This document shows positions 9,468-19,215 of a stretch of 64,000 bases of DNA, in pieces. Under the pieces are notes generated by a model, which was not told where the DNA came from, did not search any database, and worked only from the letters and a program-made list of their open reading frames with translations. Position 1 is the first letter of the stretch. Each line of letters opens with the position of its first letter. The stretch lies in NCBI RefSeq assembly GCF_019448255.1, contig NZ_CP080410.1, positions 1,612,001 through 1,676,000 on the forward strand. The letters are read 5' to 3'. This DNA is from Qipengyuania flava. Lineage in GTDB: Bacteria; Pseudomonadota; Alphaproteobacteria; Sphingomonadales; Sphingomonadaceae. The position numbers were made by a program, and so were the translations under genes.

Positions 9468-10319
9468 GTGAGCGAAACCACTCCTCCCGAAGACTGCCTT
9501 ACACCCGGGCTCTATATTGTCGCCACCCCAATCGGCAACCTTGGCGACATAACGGTGCGCGCGATCGATACGCTGCGCCGCTGCGATGGGGTCGCGTGCG
9601 AGGATACCCGCGTTACGGGCAAGCTGCTCAAGCACCTCGGCATTTCGAAGCCCTTGTGGCGCTATGATGACCACAGCGAGAGCCGCGACCGGACGCGCCT
9701 CGTGGAATCCATGCGCGACAAGGCGGTGGCGCTGGTCAGCGATGCGGGAACGCCGATGGTGTCGGATCCCGGCTATCGGCTGGTGAACGACTGCCGCGCC
9801 GAAGGCATTGCTGTGACCGCATTGCCCGGTGCCTGCGCAGCCGTGACGGGGCTTGCGCTGTCCGGCCTTCCCAACGACCGTTTCCTCTTCGCCGGCTTCC
9901 TGCCCGCCAAGGACAAGGCCCGCCGCGAGGTACTGGAAGAACTGGGCGCGGTCGATTCGACGCTTGTGTTCTACGAAACCGCGCCGCGGCTCGTGAAATC
10001 CCTGGGCGCGATTGAAGAGGTCCTGCCCAACCGTGAAGTGGCCGTCGCGCGCGAACTGACCAAGCTCCACGAGGACGTGAAGCGCGGGCTGCCTTCCGGG
10101 CTCAAGGCTTTCTACGATGCCAATCCGGCCAAGGGCGAGATCGTCCTGCTGGTCGGCCCACCGCCCGAACAGATTGCGAGCGCGGAGGACGCCGACGCCA
10201 TGTTGCAGGACGCGCTGCGCACCATGAAAGCCTCGCAGGCAGCCGCCCAGGTTGCCAAAGCCACCGGCCTCGACCGCAAGACGCTCTACGCGCGTGCGAT
10301 GGAGCTGCGCGGCCAGTGA
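9468..10319 (+). CDS. rsmI: 16S rRNA (cytidine(1402)-2'-O)-methyltransferase
   Basis: 283 residues from a GTG at 9468 with GGGAGA just upstream; the frame extends further 5' but into the divergent lipoprotein gene. It is a tetrapyrrole-methylase fold with N-terminal YIVATPIGNLGDIT, the central SDAGTP(M)VSDPG loop, and ALPGACA. It 2'-O-methylates C1402 in the ribosomal P site. It overlaps yraN by 4 bp (GTGA). The divergent neighbour is the LpoA-like lipoprotein. Confidence 0.94.
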   Translation: MSETTPPEDCLTPGLYIVATPIGNLGDITVRAIDTLRRCDGVACEDTRVTGKLLKHLGISKPLWRYDDHSESRDRTRLVESMRDKAVALVSDAGTPMVSDPGYRLVNDCRAEGIAVTALPGACAAVTGLALSGLPNDRFLFAGFLPAKDKARREVLEELGAVDSTLVFYETAPRLVKSLGAIEEVLPNREVAVARELTKLHEDVKRGLPSGLKAFYDANPAKGEIVLLVGPPPEQIASAEDADAMLQDALRTMKASQAAAQVAKATGLDRKTLYARAMELRGQ

Positions 10320-10666
10320 AGCGGAAGCTGGCCGAACAAAGCGGCCGCGATGGCGAGGCGCGGGCGGCGTTCTGGCTCAAGGCCAAGGGCTGGCAGATCC
10401 TCGACCAGCGCGTGAAAACACCTGCGGGCGAGATCGATCTTGTGGCCAAGCGCGGGAGCCTTGTTGCCTTTATCGAGGTCAAGTGGCGCAGGAAGAAGGC
10501 TGACCTCGATCACGCAATCGACGAATTCCGCCTTTCGCGGGTCGCGGCAGCCGCCGAAGCCGTCGCCCATCGCTACGCCGTAAATGGCGAAGACATTCGC
10601 ATCGACGTGATCCTGCTTGCACCCGGCAGCTTCCCTCGCCACATCCCCAACGCCTGGCAACCCTGA
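10316..10666 (+). CDS. YraN/UPF0102 family protein
   Basis: 116 residues from a GTG that overlaps the rsmI stop. It has the Holliday-junction-resolvase-like nuclease fold of UPF0102: GEIDLVAKRG, then IEVKWR gives the D-x(n)-E-x-K pattern. Biological role is not established in general. It lies 10 bp upstream of gshB, so the three genes rsmI-yraN-gshB look like one operon. Confidence 0.88.
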   Translation: MKRKLAEQSGRDGEARAAFWLKAKGWQILDQRVKTPAGEIDLVAKRGSLVAFIEVKWRRKKADLDHAIDEFRLSRVAAAAEAVAHRYAVNGEDIRIDVILLAPGSFPRHIPNAWQP

Positions 10667-10676
10667 AGGAAATCCC

Positions 10677-11645
10677 ATGCCGCTACGCGTCGCCGTCCAG
10701 ATGGACCCGCTCGAAAGCATCAATATCGCGGGCGACAGCTCGTTTGCCCTGATGCTGGCCGCGCAGATGCGCGGGCACGAGGTGTGGCATTACGACGTGG
10801 CGAGCCTCGCCTATGAAAGCGACGGCACTCCGCACGGCAAGATCACGGCTCACGCGTCCCCGGTCACGGTGCAGCGCGTGGAAGGGGATCACTACACGGC
10901 CGGCGAGCGGCGACGGATCGACCTTGCCCGGGATATCGACGTTGTCCTCATGCGGCAGGACCCGCCGTTTCACCTCGGCTACATCAGCTCGGCGCTCCTG
11001 CTCGACCGTCTGAAGGGCACTACTCTGGTCATCAACGACCCGCGCGAGGTGGTGAACGCGCCGGAGAAGATGTTCGTCCTCGACTACGCGCAATACATGC
11101 CGCCGACACTGGTCGCCCGGCACCTCGACGACCTGCGCGATTTCCAGCGCAAGCACGGAGCGGTGGTGGTGAAGCCGCTGCACGGGAATGGCGGGAAAGC
11201 GATCTTCCGGATCGACGCGGAAGGCACCAATCTGTCTGCCCTTTCCGAAGTGTTCGACCAGACCTGGCCCGAACCACACATGGTGCAGCCCTTCCTTCCA
11301 GAAGTGAGCGAAGGCGACAAGCGTATCGTCCTGGTCGACGGAGAATTTTCCGGTGCGATCAATCGCTTCCCGGGTGAAGGTGAGTTTCGCTCGAACCTCG
11401 CGCAGGGTGGTCACGCCGAGGCGACCACGCTGACTGAGCGCGAGGAAGAGATCTGCGCGGCGATGGGTCCGGAACTCAAGCGGCGCGGACTGGTCTTTGT
11501 TGGCATCGATGTGATCGGCGGCAAATGGCTGACCGAGATCAACGTGACATCGCCGACCGGGATCGTTGCCATCGATAAATTCAACGGCACCGATACCGGT
11601 GCCTTGATCTGGGATGCGATCGAACGCCGCCACGCGGCGATGTGA
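10677..11645 (+). CDS. gshB: glutathione synthase
   Basis: 322 residues from the ATG at 10677 with AAGGAAAT upstream. It begins MPLRVAVQMDPLESI, the typical prokaryotic GshB N-terminus, and carries the ATP-grasp elements VVKPLHGNGGK (glycine-rich loop), MVQPFLPEV, and the terminal EINVTSPTG with the magnesium ligands. It joins gamma-glutamylcysteine and glycine. Last gene of rsmI-yraN-gshB, converging on xerC with no gap. Confidence 0.96.
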   Translation: MPLRVAVQMDPLESINIAGDSSFALMLAAQMRGHEVWHYDVASLAYESDGTPHGKITAHASPVTVQRVEGDHYTAGERRRIDLARDIDVVLMRQDPPFHLGYISSALLLDRLKGTTLVINDPREVVNAPEKMFVLDYAQYMPPTLVARHLDDLRDFQRKHGAVVVKPLHGNGGKAIFRIDAEGTNLSALSEVFDQTWPEPHMVQPFLPEVSEGDKRIVLVDGEFSGAINRFPGEGEFRSNLAQGGHAEATTLTEREEEICAAMGPELKRRGLVFVGIDVIGGKWLTEINVTSPTGIVAIDKFNGTDTGALIWDAIERRHAAM

Positions 11646-12542
11646 TCAGTCCTTCTCGCGCGGATGGGCGCCGCGATAGGTTTCGAGCAGCGTCGCCGCA
11701 TCGACCTTGGTGTAGATCTGGGTCGAACCGAGGCTCGCATGGCCCAGCAGCTCCTGCAGGCTCCTGAGGTCCGCTCCAGCGCCCAGCAAATGCGTTGCAA
11801 AGCTGTGCCGCAAGGCGTGCGGAGTGGCGCTGTCCGGCAGGCCCAGCGCCTTGCGGGCGCGCGCCGTCGCTTTCTGCACCATCCCTTGCGAGAGCGGGCC
11901 GCCCTTGGCCCCGCGGAACAGCGGCTCGTCCTTGGCGAGCGGCCAGGGGCAGCGCGCGGCGTACTCCGCCACGGCATCCCGCACGATGGGCAGGATCGGG
12001 ACGACCCTTTGCTTCCCGCCCTTACCGGTAACGGTCAGCCGTTCCCCTAGCGGGAGGACGCCAGCAGTGAGCGAAAGCGCTTCGGCTATCCGCATTCCGG
12101 CCCCGTAGAGCAGCAAAAGCACCGCGCGGTCGCGCGCGCCGATCCAGTCGTCGCTCGCCAGCGCCTCGACCGTTTCGGCAAGGCCAAGCGCGTCATCGGG
12201 TGTCACCGGGCGGGGCAGGCCCTTCTTCAGGCGAGGGCCGCGAAGCCGCGGAGGTTCGGACACCGCATGTCCGGCCTGGGTGCGGGCAAAGGCAATGAAG
12301 CCCTTTAGCGCCGACAGCTCGCGCGCGGCCGACGCGTTCGAAAGACCGTCGGCGCGGCGTGACGCCAGATGCGTGCGCAGGCGTGTCGCCGTGACGTCGG
12401 CCACTTCTTCCCACTCGGACAGGCCAAGGCGGACCAGCAACCGCTGCGCCGCCTTGCTGTAGGCGCGCACCGTATGCGGGGAACGCCGCAATCCGAGAGC
12501 GAGGTGATCGTGCCAGGCGCCAAGCAGGTCGGCGCTGCTCAT
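11646..12542 (-). CDS. xerC: tyrosine recombinase XerC
   Basis: 298 residues. N-terminal SAM-like core-binding domain (about 1-95), then the catalytic domain with all expected residues: Arg in YGAGMRIAEAL, Lys in GKGGKQRVV, HALRH (His and Arg), LGHAS (His), and nucleophile Tyr in STQIYT. It resolves chromosome dimers at dif with XerD. XerC is preferred over XerD from overall resemblance; no XerD is in the window for comparison. It overlaps hemW by 4 bp and follows it. Confidence 0.88.
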   Translation of the reverse strand: MSSADLLGAWHDHLALGLRRSPHTVRAYSKAAQRLLVRLGLSEWEEVADVTATRLRTHLASRRADGLSNASAARELSALKGFIAFARTQAGHAVSEPPRLRGPRLKKGLPRPVTPDDALGLAETVEALASDDWIGARDRAVLLLLYGAGMRIAEALSLTAGVLPLGERLTVTGKGGKQRVVPILPIVRDAVAEYAARCPWPLAKDEPLFRGAKGGPLSQGMVQKATARARKALGLPDSATPHALRHSFATHLLGAGADLRSLQELLGHASLGSTQIYTKVDAATLLETYRGAHPREKD

Positions 12543-13693
12543 GACGTCACGAGGTCCGCCGAGACAAGCTCTCCGAGCAGCGCATCGAGCAGCGGCATGC
12601 CTTGCGGCGTGACACCCATCCGCTCATCCTGTGTCCAGACAAGGCCAAGGTCCCGGTACAAGGCCAGCTTGCCGTCATCGAGAAGTCCCGCAGGCGCGAC
12701 GCCAAAGCGGCCTGCCAGTGCGGACAGATCGATGCCTTCGTTCAGCCGCAAACCCATCAGCAGCGCTTCCGATGCCTGTTCTGGCCGCGCCAGTTCGCGC
12801 GCTTCTGCAATACCTTGCTGCTGTGCCGTCACGGCGGAGAGATAGTTCTCCGGCTTTTTGTGCCGCACCGTCGCGACGTCACAGCGCCTCCCGTGGGCGC
12901 CGGGGCCGATCCCGATGTAGTCCTGGTAGCGCCAGTAGGTGAGGTTGTGACGGCTTTCCTGCCCGGGCCGGGCATGATTACTGATCTCATAGGCAGGCAG
13001 ACCAGCTACCTCCGTCATAGAGCGTGTCAGCGCGAAAAGATCGGCAGCGTTGTCGTCGTCGAGCGGTTCAAACACGCCGCGCCGCACATCGGTGGCAAAG
13101 CGCGTCGCCGGCTCGATGGTGAGCTGGTAGAGCGAGAGGTGATCGGTGCCGAGGGCAAGTGCTTCGGCTAGCTCGGCGCTCCATTCCGCTTCGCTCTGAC
13201 CGGGTCGGGCATAGATCAGGTCGATCGATACGCGGCTGAAATGGCTTTGTGCGACCTCGACGGCTTCCAACGCCTCACCGGCGCCGTGCAGGCGGCCGAG
13301 GAACGTGAGCACATCATCCCGCAGGCTCTGCACACCCAGCGAGACCCGGTTGACCCCGGCGCTGGCGAGATCGGCAAAATTGGCCGCTTCGACTGAGCTT
13401 GGATTGGCCTCGAGCGTGATCTCGATAGCTGGGTCGAAACCCCACAACCGTTCCGCCTCACGGAGCAGGTCGGCCACAAGGGAAGGGGGCATCAGCGATG
13501 GAGTTCCCCCGCCAAAAAAGATACTTGTGAGGGCTTCCTGTGATCCTGCTTCACCATACTCAAAACGCATATCGTCCAGAAGGGCCGCCTTCCAGGAGCC
13601 CGTATCCGTTGTTTCCCGGACATGGCTGTTGAAGTCGCAATAAGGGCATTTTGCGAGGCAGAAGGGCCAGTGGATGTAGAGAGCGCGGGCCAA
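12539..13693 (-). CDS. hemW: radical SAM family heme chaperone HemW
   Basis: 384 residues. The N-terminus has the CxxxCxxC cluster motif plus the extra Cys-x-Phe typical of HemN/HemW (CLAKCPYCDFN, residues 12-22), then FFGGGTPSL, and a C-terminal HemN domain. It is HemW rather than coproporphyrinogen dehydrogenase because of its shorter length and YIHWPFC start. It inserts heme into target proteins. It is the first gene of a hemW-xerC pair and is divergent from the CAP gene with a 47 bp gap. Confidence 0.93.
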   Translation of the reverse strand: MARALYIHWPFCLAKCPYCDFNSHVRETTDTGSWKAALLDDMRFEYGEAGSQEALTSIFFGGGTPSLMPPSLVADLLREAERLWGFDPAIEITLEANPSSVEAANFADLASAGVNRVSLGVQSLRDDVLTFLGRLHGAGEALEAVEVAQSHFSRVSIDLIYARPGQSEAEWSAELAEALALGTDHLSLYQLTIEPATRFATDVRRGVFEPLDDDNAADLFALTRSMTEVAGLPAYEISNHARPGQESRHNLTYWRYQDYIGIGPGAHGRRCDVATVRHKKPENYLSAVTAQQQGIAEARELARPEQASEALLMGLRLNEGIDLSALAGRFGVAPAGLLDDGKLALYRDLGLVWTQDERMGVTPQGMPLLDALLGELVSADLVTS

Positions 13694-13740
13694 GTGTGTT
13701 TTCAGCGAATCTTAACTGTCGTGGCGGATTTTGGCCGCCC

Positions 13741-14340
13741 ATGAATGGATCGAAATCCCGAATTGCGCGCGTAGTCGGCGCCATGGCGTTGCTCTGTGCC
13801 ACGGGTAGCGCCGTGGCCGCAAGCGGTGCGTCGTCTTCGGCGGTGGGCGTGCGGTCCGAAATCCGCCCCGCATCGCGATCCTTTGATGTGGCTCCGCAAG
13901 ACCGGCATTTTGCCTCCCGCGTTCTTGGCACGCACAACGCGGAGCGCCGCCGCCTGGCGCTTGAGCCGCTCAAATGGAACGTGCATCTCGAACGCGAAGC
14001 GAAAGAATGGGCGCAGGTCCTTTCGCGCCGCGGCATTCTCGAGCACGCCGATCATGATACGCGCAACGGCACCGGCGAGAACCTCTGGATGGGCACCGCC
14101 GGCCATTGGTCGGTCGATGCCATGGTCGGGATGTTCATCGATGAGAAGCAGCACTACCGCCACGCGAGCTTCCCCAACATCTCGCACACCGGGAACTGGG
14201 CCGATGTCGGCCACTACACCCAGATCGTCTGGCGCGAGACAAAGGAAGTCGGCTGCGCGGTCGCAACGGCGCGCGGCAATGATGTGCTGGTGTGCCGCTA
14301 TTGGCCGGCTGGCAATGTCTGGGGCCAGAAAGCCTACTGA
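13741..14340 (+). CDS. secreted CAP (SCP-like) domain protein
   Basis: 199 residues from the ATG at 13741, chosen because it gives a clean signal peptide (basic start, hydrophobic stretch to about residue 27). The CAP fold has the two signatures HYTQIVWRETKEVGCA and VCRYWPAGNVWG, and the His/Glu cavity residues (LEHADH, GENLWM). Bacterial CAP proteins are secreted, and their biochemical role is mostly unknown. There is no obvious Shine-Dalgarno. It converges on rdgB with 3 bp between. Confidence 0.88.
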   Translation: MNGSKSRIARVVGAMALLCATGSAVAASGASSSAVGVRSEIRPASRSFDVAPQDRHFASRVLGTHNAERRRLALEPLKWNVHLEREAKEWAQVLSRRGILEHADHDTRNGTGENLWMGTAGHWSVDAMVGMFIDEKQHYRHASFPNISHTGNWADVGHYTQIVWRETKEVGCAVATARGNDVLVCRYWPAGNVWGQKAY

Positions 14341-14343
14341 ACC

Positions 14344-14970
14344 TTAGCCGAACTGCTCGGCGACCAGCTTTGCAAAGGCGTCGGCCCGGTGGCTGATGGC
14401 GTGTTTCTCTTCCGGCGCGATCTCGGCAAAGGTCTGTTCGCGGCCCTCGGGGACGAATACGGGATCGTAGCCAAAGCCCATTTCGCCGCGCGGGGGCCAG
14501 GTGAGGGTGCCTGGCGCAGTGCCTTCGTAGACGAGCTGTTCGCCATCGGGCCAGGCGAGGGCGAGGACGCAGTGGAAGGCGCAGGTGCGGTCGACCCCCG
14601 CGCCCTTTTCCTGCAACATCCCTTCGACCTTGCCCATGGCCATGTACCAGTCGCGCCCCGGCTCGCCTTCGAACCACTGGCGTTCGGCCCAGTCGGCGGT
14701 GTAGACGCCCGGACGGCCGCCCAGCGCCTCGACCGACAACCCGCTGTCGTCGGCGAGAGCCACCAGCCCTGAAGCCTCCGCCGCCGCGCGCGCCTTGAGC
14801 AGCGCGTTCTGCACGAAGGTGGTGCCGGTTTCCTCCGGCTCGGGCAGGCCGAGCGAACCGGCGGAGATGCATTTCACGCCGTAGGGTTCGAGCAGCGCGG
14901 AAATCTCCTTGAGCTTTCCCGCGTTATGCGTGGCAATGACCAACGTGCCCGAACCGATGCGGCGTGTCAT
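14344..14970 (-). CDS. rdgB: non-canonical purine NTP pyrophosphatase (RdgB/HAM1)
   Basis: 208 residues. N-terminal [11 protein letters not shown] substrate loop, [19 protein letters not shown] in the centre, and the C-terminal SHRADAFAK motif. It hydrolyses dITP, XTP and dUTP-type damaged nucleotides to keep them out of DNA. It overlaps rph by 4 bp and is downstream of it; rph-rdgB is a widespread pair. Confidence 0.96.
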   Translation of the reverse strand: MTRRIGSGTLVIATHNAGKLKEISALLEPYGVKCISAGSLGLPEPEETGTTFVQNALLKARAAAEASGLVALADDSGLSVEALGGRPGVYTADWAERQWFEGEPGRDWYMAMGKVEGMLQEKGAGVDRTCAFHCVLALAWPDGEQLVYEGTAPGTLTWPPRGEMGFGYDPVFVPEGREQTFAEIAPEEKHAISHRADAFAKLVAEQFG

Positions 14971-15683
14971 TTGCGGGTTGCCTCGTCCTGCGCGCGGAAG
15001 ATGTCGGCGCAGCCCATCTGGGCGAGGCGCAGGAGGCGCAGGAAGGCTTCTTCATCATAGGGTGCGCCTTCGGCCGTTGCCTGAGCCTCGGCGATCTTGC
15101 CGCCTTCGATCAGCACGAAATTGGCGTCGGCATCGGCGTTGCTGTCCTCGGGGTAATCGAGGTCGAGCACGGGCGTGCCCTTGTAGACACCGCAGGAAAT
15201 CGCCGCGACCTTGGCAGTGATCGGGTCTTCGGTGATCGCGCCCGACTTCATCAGCCCGTCAACGGCAAGGCGCAGCGCCACCCAGGCGCCCGAGATGGAG
15301 GCCGTGCGCGTGCCGCCATCGGCCTGGATCACATCGCAATCGAGCGTGATTTGGCGCTCGCCAAGCTTCTTCATGTCGACAACGGCGCGCAGCGAGCGGC
15401 CAATGAGGCGCTGGATTTCCTGCGTACGGCCGCTCTGCTTGCCCTTGGCCGCTTCGCGCTGGCCGCGGGTGTGCGTGGCGCGCGGGAGCATCGAATATTC
15501 GCCAGTGACCCAGCCTTCACCCTTGCCGCGCAGCCACGGCGGGATCCGTTCTTCGACCGATGCGGTGCACAGCACGCGCGTTTCGCCGAAGCTGATCAGG
15601 CAGCTGCCCTCGGCGTGCTTGGTGTAGCCGGTCTCGATGGTGATGGCGCGCATTTCGTCGGGCGCACGGCCGGAAGGTCGCAT
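14967..15683 (-). CDS. rph: ribonuclease PH
   Basis: 238 residues from the ATG at 15683, which has GGAGAGA upstream; the frame stays open further 5' without a ribosome site and would run into hrcA. It begins [12 protein letters not shown], the typical RNase PH N-terminus, and shows [11 protein letters not shown]-type and [16 protein letters not shown] motifs. It trims tRNA 3' ends phosphorolytically. Upstream partner of rdgB; divergent from hrcA. Confidence 0.96.
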   Translation of the reverse strand: MRPSGRAPDEMRAITIETGYTKHAEGSCLISFGETRVLCTASVEERIPPWLRGKGEGWVTGEYSMLPRATHTRGQREAAKGKQSGRTQEIQRLIGRSLRAVVDMKKLGERQITLDCDVIQADGGTRTASISGAWVALRLAVDGLMKSGAITEDPITAKVAAISCGVYKGTPVLDLDYPEDSNADADANFVLIEGGKIAEAQATAEGAPYDEEAFLRLLRLAQMGCADIFRAQDEATRK

Positions 15684-15733
15684 GGGTCTCTCCAATACAG
15701 GCGAATCTCGCAGCGGCGTTTGGCGCATGGGCC

Positions 15734-15761
15734 TTGATGCCGCAAGGGGAGTGGCTAGATA
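15734..15761 (+). promoter_or_regulatory. candidate promoter for hrcA-grpE
   Basis: TTGATG (15734-15739), 16 bp spacer, TAGATA (15756-15761). The match to a housekeeping promoter is good. The predicted transcription start falls within a few bases of the hrcA ATG at 15769, so a transcript from here would be nearly leaderless, which makes the call less certain. A heat-shock-type CTTG is also present at the -35. Confidence 0.35.
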
Positions 15762-15768
15762 GGGGGGT

Positions 15769-16812
15769 ATGAATTCCCCGCCGCTCACCGACCTGTCCGA
15801 CCGCGCTCGCGAGATCTTCCGTCTCGTAGTCGAAGGCTATCTCGACAGCGGCACGCCGGTTGGTTCCAAGGCTCTGGCGGGCGAGGGCGGAGTGAACTTG
15901 TCGCCCGCCTCGATCCGCTCGGTTCTTGCCGAACTGGAACAGCGCGGCCTGCTTGCCGCTCCGCACACCAGCGCGGGCCGGATGCCCACCGAAAGCGGGC
16001 TGCGCCTGTTCGTCGACGCGATGATGCAGGTTGCCGAACCGACCCGCGAGGAGCGCGCCGCGATCGAGCAGCGCCTCTCCGAACCCGGTCCGATCGAGCG
16101 CGCGCTTGAAGAAACCAGCGCGCTGCTCTCCGACCTTTCGGGCGCTGCTGGGATGGTGATGGTCCCCACGCGCGAACCAAGGCTGGCGCAGGTGTCGCTC
16201 ACCGCGCTCGACGCGAACCGGGTGCTGGCCGTTCTGGTCGGCGAAGACGGGCACATCGAAAACCGTATCGTGGCGCTTCCGGCCGAAGCACTTGGCACTT
16301 CGCTCGAACAGGCGAGCAATTACCTCACCGCGCGCACTTCGGGCCGCACGCTGGCCGAAGCGGCAAGCCTCGTCGAAAACGAAATCGCGAGCGGGAAGTC
16401 CGCGCTCGACGAAGCGAGCCGCGATCTCGTGCAACGCGGCCTTGCGACCTGGAGCGAGGACGCCTCGAGCCGCCCGGTCCTGATCGTGCGCGGGCAGGCC
16501 AACCTGCTCGACGAAGCCGCGCTCGGCGATATCGAGCGGGTGCGTTCCCTGCTCGACGACCTTGAAAGCAAGCAGTCGGTCGCCAGCCTGCTCGAACGCG
16601 CACGGCGGGCCGATGCCATGCGAATCTTCATCGGCAGCGAGAACCGCTTGTTCTCGCTTTCCGGCTCCTCGGTCATCGCCTCGCCCTATCGCGACCGCGA
16701 GGGCAAGGTGGTCGGCGTGCTCGGCGTTATCGGGCCGACTCGGTTGAATTACGCGCGGGTCGTCCCCATGGTGGATTTTACGGCCCGGTCCTTGGGCAAA
16801 AGAATAGGCTAA
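15769..16812 (+). CDS. hrcA: heat-inducible transcription repressor HrcA
   Basis: 347 residues. N-terminal winged helix ([16 protein letters not shown], then [23 protein letters not shown], and the TSAGRMPTE stretch), followed by the GAF-like ligand/dimer domain, ending in the conserved [18 protein letters not shown]. HrcA represses chaperone genes at CIRCE operators, with GroEL as co-regulator. I see no CIRCE sequence upstream of hrcA, grpE or dnaK here, so its targets (probably groESL) lie elsewhere. grpE follows after 12 bp. Confidence 0.96.
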   Translation: MNSPPLTDLSDRAREIFRLVVEGYLDSGTPVGSKALAGEGGVNLSPASIRSVLAELEQRGLLAAPHTSAGRMPTESGLRLFVDAMMQVAEPTREERAAIEQRLSEPGPIERALEETSALLSDLSGAAGMVMVPTREPRLAQVSLTALDANRVLAVLVGEDGHIENRIVALPAEALGTSLEQASNYLTARTSGRTLAEAASLVENEIASGKSALDEASRDLVQRGLATWSEDASSRPVLIVRGQANLLDEAALGDIERVRSLLDDLESKQSVASLLERARRADAMRIFIGSENRLFSLSGSSVIASPYRDREGKVVGVLGVIGPTRLNYARVVPMVDFTARSLGKRIG

Positions 16813-16824
16813 CAGGGTTTTTCA

Positions 16825-17418
16825 GTGAACGACGAGAACAACAAAGAACCGCAGGACAAGGCGGTCGACGAAGAAGTGGCTCGCGAGATGGAAGGCGTTC
16901 CCGAACACCTGCGCGACGATGGCGCTGACGATGACGGCAACGGCCTCGAAGACGCGCTTGCCAATCTCAAGGGCGATCTCGACAAGGCGATGCAGGACGT
17001 CCTCTACGCCCGCGCCGAAACGCAGAACGTGCGCCGCCGCCTTGAAAAGGACGTGCAGGATGCGCGCAATTACGGCGCCACCAACTTCGCCCGCGATATT
17101 CTGAGCGTGGCGGACAATCTGTCGCGCGCGCTCGATCACGTCCCCGAAGAGCTGCGCGAGAGCGAGAAGGCAAAAAACTTCATCGCCGGCATCGAAGCAA
17201 CCCAGCGCGAGCTCGAAAAGGTGTTCGGCCAGAACGGCATCACGCGCATCGCCGCAAAGGGCATGCCGCTAGACCCGAACCAGCACCAGGCGATGATGGA
17301 AATCCCGACCGACGAGGCCGAACCCGGCACCATCGTGCAGGAAATGCAGGCCGGCTACATGATCAAGGACCGCCTGCTGCGCCCGGCCATGGTCGGGGTC
17401 GCGAAGAAGCCGGACTGA
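16825..17418 (+). CDS. grpE: nucleotide exchange factor GrpE
   Basis: 197 residues from a GTG at 16825. A disordered acidic N-terminus (DDGADDDGNG), a long coiled coil (about residues 45-120, with AETQNVRRRLEKDV), then the beta wing ending in GYMIKDRLLRPAMVGV, the GrpE signature. It releases ADP from DnaK. It is in an operon with hrcA but separated from dnaK by 4.3 kb. Confidence 0.96.
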   Translation: MNDENNKEPQDKAVDEEVAREMEGVPEHLRDDGADDDGNGLEDALANLKGDLDKAMQDVLYARAETQNVRRRLEKDVQDARNYGATNFARDILSVADNLSRALDHVPEELRESEKAKNFIAGIEATQRELEKVFGQNGITRIAAKGMPLDPNQHQAMMEIPTDEAEPGTIVQEMQAGYMIKDRLLRPAMVGVAKKPD

Positions 17419-17442
17419 TTGCGATACACAGGGGGAATTTCG

Positions 17443-19194
17443 ATGAAGACTGCCATTTTCGGAGCGGCGGTCTTCGTCGCCTCTGCGTTCGCAAGCCCAC
17501 TTGCCGCACAGGACAGCTCGGACGAACGGCTTTCGGCGCTGGCGGACGCCTATTACGATTACCAGCTTGAGCAATACCGCGTCACCGAGAGTCCCTCGGG
17601 CGGGATCGAGAGCGGGTTTGAGCTGACTTCGGTCACGCCCGAGACCCAGCAAGCGCGGGCGGCGCGGTATGCGGAATTTCTCGGCCAGCTCGAGGCAATC
17701 GACAACGCGGCCCTCAGCGCGGAGGCAAAGACCAACGCGCTGGTCCTTCGCACCCTGTTGCAGGGACACATTGGCGATGCGCAGTTCTCCGAGTGGGAGA
17801 TGCCGTTCGACAGCGACAGCAACTTCTGGTCCTACCTTGCAGGCCGTGGCGGCTTCAATTCGATCGAGGACTACGAGAAATACATCGGCCGGATCAGCGA
17901 TATCCCGCGCTATTTCGATGAGCAGATCGCCAATTCGCGCGCCGGGCTGGAGCGTGGTTTCTCGGTTCCCCGGGTAACGCTGGAAGGGCGCGATGTTTCG
18001 ATTGCCTCCTATGTTGTCGACAACCCCGAAGACAGCCCGTTCTGGCGTCCCTTCGCGGCCATTCCCGACCACTTCTCGCCGCAGGAACGCACGCTGATCG
18101 AGGATTCTGGCCGGGAAGCCATCGCCGAGTTCGTAACGCCGGCTTATGCGAAGCTGCTTGCCTTCTTCCGTGACGAGTATCTGCCGAATGCCCGCACTAC
18201 GCTGGGCGCGAGCGAATTTCCCGACGGCGCGGCTTATTACCAGCAGCAGATCCGGCAATACACGACCCTCGACCTGACCGCGGAGGAAATCCACCAGATC
18301 GGGCTCGACGAGGTCGCGCGCATCACCGCCGAAATGGAAAAGGCCAAGGCCGATGCGGGTTTCGACGGCACGCTCGCCGAATTCATCACCTTCCTGCGCA
18401 CCGATCCGCAGTTCGTGGCGGATACGCCCGACGAGCTGATGGGGGTCGCCGCCTATACGGCCAAGCGGGTGGACGACAAGCTGGACGACTTCTTCGGCTT
18501 TCTGCCGCGTTATCGCCATGGTCTGCGCCCGGTCGATCCGGCCATCGCGCCCTTCTACACCGCGGGTCGCGGCGGGCTGGAATACTGCCAGATCAACACG
18601 CACGACCTGCCTTCGCGCCCGGTCTACAACATCCCCGCTCTGACCATGCACGAATGCGCGCCGGGCCATTCCTTCCAGGCAGCCATCGCGCTGGAACGCG
18701 AGGATGCACCGCGCTTCCGGCGCCAGACCTACTTCTCCGGCTTTGGGGAGGGCTGGGGCCTCTACACCGAGTATCTCGGCAACGAGATGGGCATCTATCG
18801 CACGCCCTATGAGCGCTTCGGTCAGCTGTCCTACGAAATGTGGCGCGCAGCGCGCCTGGTTATCGACACGGGCCTCCACCACTATGGCTGGACCCGAGAA
18901 CAGGCGGTCGATTACCTCTCCAGCCACACGGCCCTGTCGGACCGCGAGGTGGGAACGGAGATCGATCGCTACATCAGCTGGCCGGGTCAGGCGCTGGCCT
19001 ACAAGCTGGGCGAGATGACGATGCGCCGCGTCCGCGCGAAAGCCGAAGAGGCGCTGGGCGCGGACTTCGACATCCGCAAGTTCCACGATGTGGTGCTGTC
19101 GCTCGGCTCGGTGCCCCTACCGGCGCTCGAGGCCCGCATCGACGCCTTCATCGCCGATGGTGGGCAGGGCTTGCCCGGAGTGACCTACGACTAG
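17443..19194 (+). CDS. secreted DUF885-family putative metallopeptidase
   Basis: 583 residues from the ATG at 17443 (CAGGGGGA upstream), starting with a signal peptide (MKTAIFGAAVFVASAFA, cut near LAA-QD). The all-helical DUF885 domain carries MHECAPGH, the family's HExxxGH zinc-type motif, and downstream GFGEGWGLYTEYLG with a likely third ligand Glu. Family members resemble M32/M3-type peptidases and are predicted periplasmic or lipoprotein peptidases; few are characterised. It is 24 bp behind grpE on the same strand, so it may share its transcript, though the functional link is unclear. Confidence 0.88.
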   Translation: MKTAIFGAAVFVASAFASPLAAQDSSDERLSALADAYYDYQLEQYRVTESPSGGIESGFELTSVTPETQQARAARYAEFLGQLEAIDNAALSAEAKTNALVLRTLLQGHIGDAQFSEWEMPFDSDSNFWSYLAGRGGFNSIEDYEKYIGRISDIPRYFDEQIANSRAGLERGFSVPRVTLEGRDVSIASYVVDNPEDSPFWRPFAAIPDHFSPQERTLIEDSGREAIAEFVTPAYAKLLAFFRDEYLPNARTTLGASEFPDGAAYYQQQIRQYTTLDLTAEEIHQIGLDEVARITAEMEKAKADAGFDGTLAEFITFLRTDPQFVADTPDELMGVAAYTAKRVDDKLDDFFGFLPRYRHGLRPVDPAIAPFYTAGRGGLEYCQINTHDLPSRPVYNIPALTMHECAPGHSFQAAIALEREDAPRFRRQTYFSGFGEGWGLYTEYLGNEMGIYRTPYERFGQLSYEMWRAARLVIDTGLHHYGWTREQAVDYLSSHTALSDREVGTEIDRYISWPGQALAYKLGEMTMRRVRAKAEEALGADFDIRKFHDVVLSLGSVPLPALEARIDAFIADGGQGLPGVTYD

Positions 19195-19215
19195 GCCACT
19201 CCGGACAGGCTGCGA

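Noticed and set aside
17269-19086. Long open frame (605 codons) on the minus strand opposite grpE/DUF885
   Set aside because: It is antisense to two clear genes. The product is a low-complexity, Arg/Val/Leu/Asp-rich chain with no domain, typical of frames opened by high GC.
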